Source: Amorphus orientalis (GTDB taxonomy: Bacteria > Pseudomonadota > Alphaproteobacteria > Rhizobiales > Amorphaceae). From it: a stretch of DNA of 64,000 bases. The translations under genes were made by a program, and so were the position numbers. Shown here piece after piece: positions 62,467-64,000 of this stretch; the first letter of the stretch is position 1, and each line of letters opens with the position of its first letter. The DNA lies in the NCBI RefSeq assembly GCF_030814015.1, contig NZ_JAUSUL010000001.1, forward strand, positions 1,330,001 to 1,394,000, written 5' to 3'. Under the pieces are notes generated by a model. It did not search any database. It was not told the origin of the DNA and saw only the letters and a program-made list of their open reading frames with translations.

Positions 62467-62975
62467 CATGATCGGGCCGCCGGTGCGTCGAAAGAGGAGC
62501 CGCTGCGAGGATGGCGCACCCGCCCACGGCCCGGTTCCGGTACGGCGAATCTCCCGGCCGGCCGGGGGGAATCGCGTGCAATCGGCGAATCCCTGCCGCC
62601 GAAACACCCTTCTCTGAAGCCTGCCGCGCCGCCTTTGAGGATTGAAAATCAAGGAAGAACGGAGGGCCATGGTTACCCAATCCTTGCCAAAACCGGGGGG
62701 GCACCCCCGAGATTGTGTCGTCTCTGCAACAGCACCCCCCAAAACAGGCTGCAGGACCCCCTCAGGGCTATCGTTGCGATTGAACCAGCCGGCCTAATCG
62801 ATATGGTCACCCTGCAACCGGTCACCGACCGGGAGCGACTCGAGTGTCGATGTTGAGCCTCTAGGTAATCGCGACGGCGGCTCGGGTCTGATCAGAGAAG
62901 GCCGGTTGAAACCAACGGCCTCAGTCTTTGGGTCAATTGGTCAGTCTCTTATCTGACAAGCTTGGAGGTCAGGAA
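62467..62975. promoter_or_regulatory. Long leader of the third porin
   Basis: About 510 bases without a gene. It includes C-runs and G-runs (CCGGGGGGGCACCCCC, CAGCACCCCCCAAAAC) and, close to the start, a small imperfect hairpin GGCCGGTTG...CCAACGGCC at 62901-62921 followed by TTGGTCAGTCTCTTATCTGA. This may be a long regulated 5' UTR of an abundant porin. The ribosome binding site is GGAGGTCAGGAA. Confidence 0.4.
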
Positions 62976-64000
62976 ATGAACATTAAGAGCCTTATCCTCG
63001 GTTCTGCTGCCGGCATCATGGCAGTCTCCGGGGCCCAGGCCGCGGACCTGCCGGTCGCTCCCGAGCCGATCGATTACGTCCGCGTCTGCGACGCTTTCGG
63101 TGCGGGTTACTACTACATCCCGGGTACCGACACGTGCCTTTCGGTTCGTGGCCGTGTCCGTGCTGAGTACCGCTACTTCGACAGCGAGTACGTCACCAAC
63201 TGGCGCGACTTCAACTCGACCCAGTTCCGTGCCCGCGGCTACATCTACATGGACTCGCGGACCAACACCGAGTTCGGCCTGCTGCGCGCCTACAACGAAG
63301 TCTGGGTGACCGTTGATTCGCCCGGCTCCACGAGCCTCTCGCTCTGGAACTCGTTCATCCAGTTCGGCGGCTTCACCTTCGGTCGCACGCAGTCGTTCTA
63401 CGACTTCGTTGCTTACCCGACCTGGGCCTTCGCCTTCACCCCGCAGGTCTCTGACCAGCGTCAGAACCTCGCCGCTTACACCTTCGCCTTCGGCAACGGC
63501 TTCTCCGCCTCGCTGTCGGTCGAAGAGGCCAGCGCGCGTCGTTCGGGCATGACCAACTGGGCCTACGGCGGAACGAAGTACCCGGATCTGGTCGCCAACC
63601 TGCGTATCGACCAGGGTTGGGGTTCTGCTCAGCTGTCGGGTGCTCTGCACCAGGTCTACTCGGCCTACAACGCCTTCGGCACCACGCCGGGTGGTGAGCT
63701 CGGCTGGGGCGTCAACGGTGGCGTCGACTTCAACCTGCCGTTCGCGGCCGGTGCCAGCCTGAACCTTTCGGGTGCCTACACGAAGGGTGCGATCGCCTAC
63801 GCCTCCAGCAGCATCTCCGTTCCGCTGAACGCTGGCGATGCCACCTGGAACCCGGCTACGGGTGATCTCGACCTGGCGACCGCTTGGAGCGTGTCGGGTG
63901 GTCTCGGCTTCTCCTTCACCCCGACCGTGGGTGCTGCGATCCAGGCCGGCTACTTCGACTACGAAGACGGCAACATCGCCGCCAACGACTTCAAGAACTA
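62976..64000 (+). CDS. Porin, Rhizobiales Porin_2 family (third of array), 3' end beyond window
   Basis: The frame opens at MNIKSLILGSAAGIMAVSGA with cleavage before ADLPVAPEP and runs for 341 codons to the window end without a stop, so the last part is missing. The family motifs PIDYVRVCDAFGAGYYYIPG, DTCLSVRGRVRAEYRYFDSE and FGGFTFGRTQSFYDF are present. Codon choice is strongly biased (for example repeated GGT, CGT, GCT, AAC, CTG), unlike the other two porins, which points to this copy as the highly expressed major porin. A strong ribosome binding site (GGAGG) supports this. Confidence 0.93.
   Translation, partial: MNIKSLILGSAAGIMAVSGAQAADLPVAPEPIDYVRVCDAFGAGYYYIPGTDTCLSVRGRVRAEYRYFDSEYVTNWRDFNSTQFRARGYIYMDSRTNTEFGLLRAYNEVWVTVDSPGSTSLSLWNSFIQFGGFTFGRTQSFYDFVAYPTWAFAFTPQVSDQRQNLAAYTFAFGNGFSASLSVEEASARRSGMTNWAYGGTKYPDLVANLRIDQGWGSAQLSGALHQVYSAYNAFGTTPGGELGWGVNGGVDFNLPFAAGASLNLSGAYTKGAIAYASSSISVPLNAGDATWNPATGDLDLATAWSVSGGLGFSFTPTVGAAIQAGYFDYEDGNIAANDFKN

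Noticed and set aside
62901-62921. Riboswitch-like hairpin before porin 3
   Set aside because: A single imperfect stem with one bulge; no conserved riboswitch core recognised. Kept only as a note on the leader.

Overview
The window looks like chromosomal DNA of a high-G+C alphaproteobacterium of the order Hyphomicrobiales (Rhizobiales); I would not go below order. Three lines point there. The right end carries a tandem array of Rhizobiales-type Porin_2 proteins with the PEPIDYVRVCDA signature. The block aminotransferase / M48 protease / DsbA-like / accB-accC-aat-DUF2155 is an arrangement typical of the order. Tandem REP-like palindromes of the CCCGAAAAGTGGGAACCGG type lie near 20.5 kb.

Layout. 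0-7 kb: end of an ornithine cyclodeaminase-family gene, acyP, an orphan pccA, an LrgA/LrgB pair, a flavin monooxygenase and a DHA2-type MFS exporter. 7.2-9.6 kb: tRNA-Ala followed by a small, lower-G+C, decayed defence island. It holds an integrase fragment, an intact DUF262/DUF1524 (GmrSD-like) gene and two stubs of hsdM flanking that gene. 9.7-16.5 kb: an alkyl-sulfatase-like protein that lacks the usual metal ligands, and a 1500-residue GH81 beta-1,3-glucanase with four copies of a module carrying an EF-hand-type loop. 16.8-20.5 kb: a periplasmic SUOX-fold protein coupled to a GGDEF-EAL protein, then fpr. 20.6-25.3 kb: an AraC regulator divergent from two tandem QueG-like Fe-S proteins and a PaaK-like ligase. 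25.3-31.7 kb: a small secreted protein, a soluble double-PAS chemoreceptor, a second GGDEF-EAL protein with a degenerate GGDEF site, and a 3-hydroxybenzoate 4-hydroxylase-like flavoprotein divergent from a MarR regulator with a clear palindrome between them. 31.8-40.4 kb: housekeeping and accessory genes (ThDP enzyme, TspO, TTC38-like, OpgC, sirtuin, double cold-shock protein, methyltransferase, DUF2155). 40.4-47 kb: aat-accC-accB, DsbA-like thioredoxin, M48-TPR protease, aminotransferase. 47-56 kb: Blh-like MBL hydrolase, a four-gene glucose/mannose-type ABC importer with an intercistronic hairpin, and an acyl-CoA ligase plus ThDP enzyme pair. 56-59 kb: a three-gene operon (below). 59-64 kb: tRNA-Gln and three porin genes, the last cut by the window end.

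The most interesting unit is the 56.2-59.0 kb operon. It encodes an N-terminal HTH-like domain fused to a class I SAM-methyltransferase fold, a free-standing MetK (SAM synthetase) C-terminal domain, and a divergent MetF-like protein in which the Asp of the RGD-type loop is Asn. The genes are nearly contiguous or overlapping and sit behind a perfect inverted repeat next to a TTGACA box. I read this as a candidate SAM/one-carbon sensing or methyl-transfer system that I do not recognise as described. The second candidate is the AraC / twin QueG-like / PaaK-like cluster. All functional statements rest on reading motifs by eye; no database search was run.
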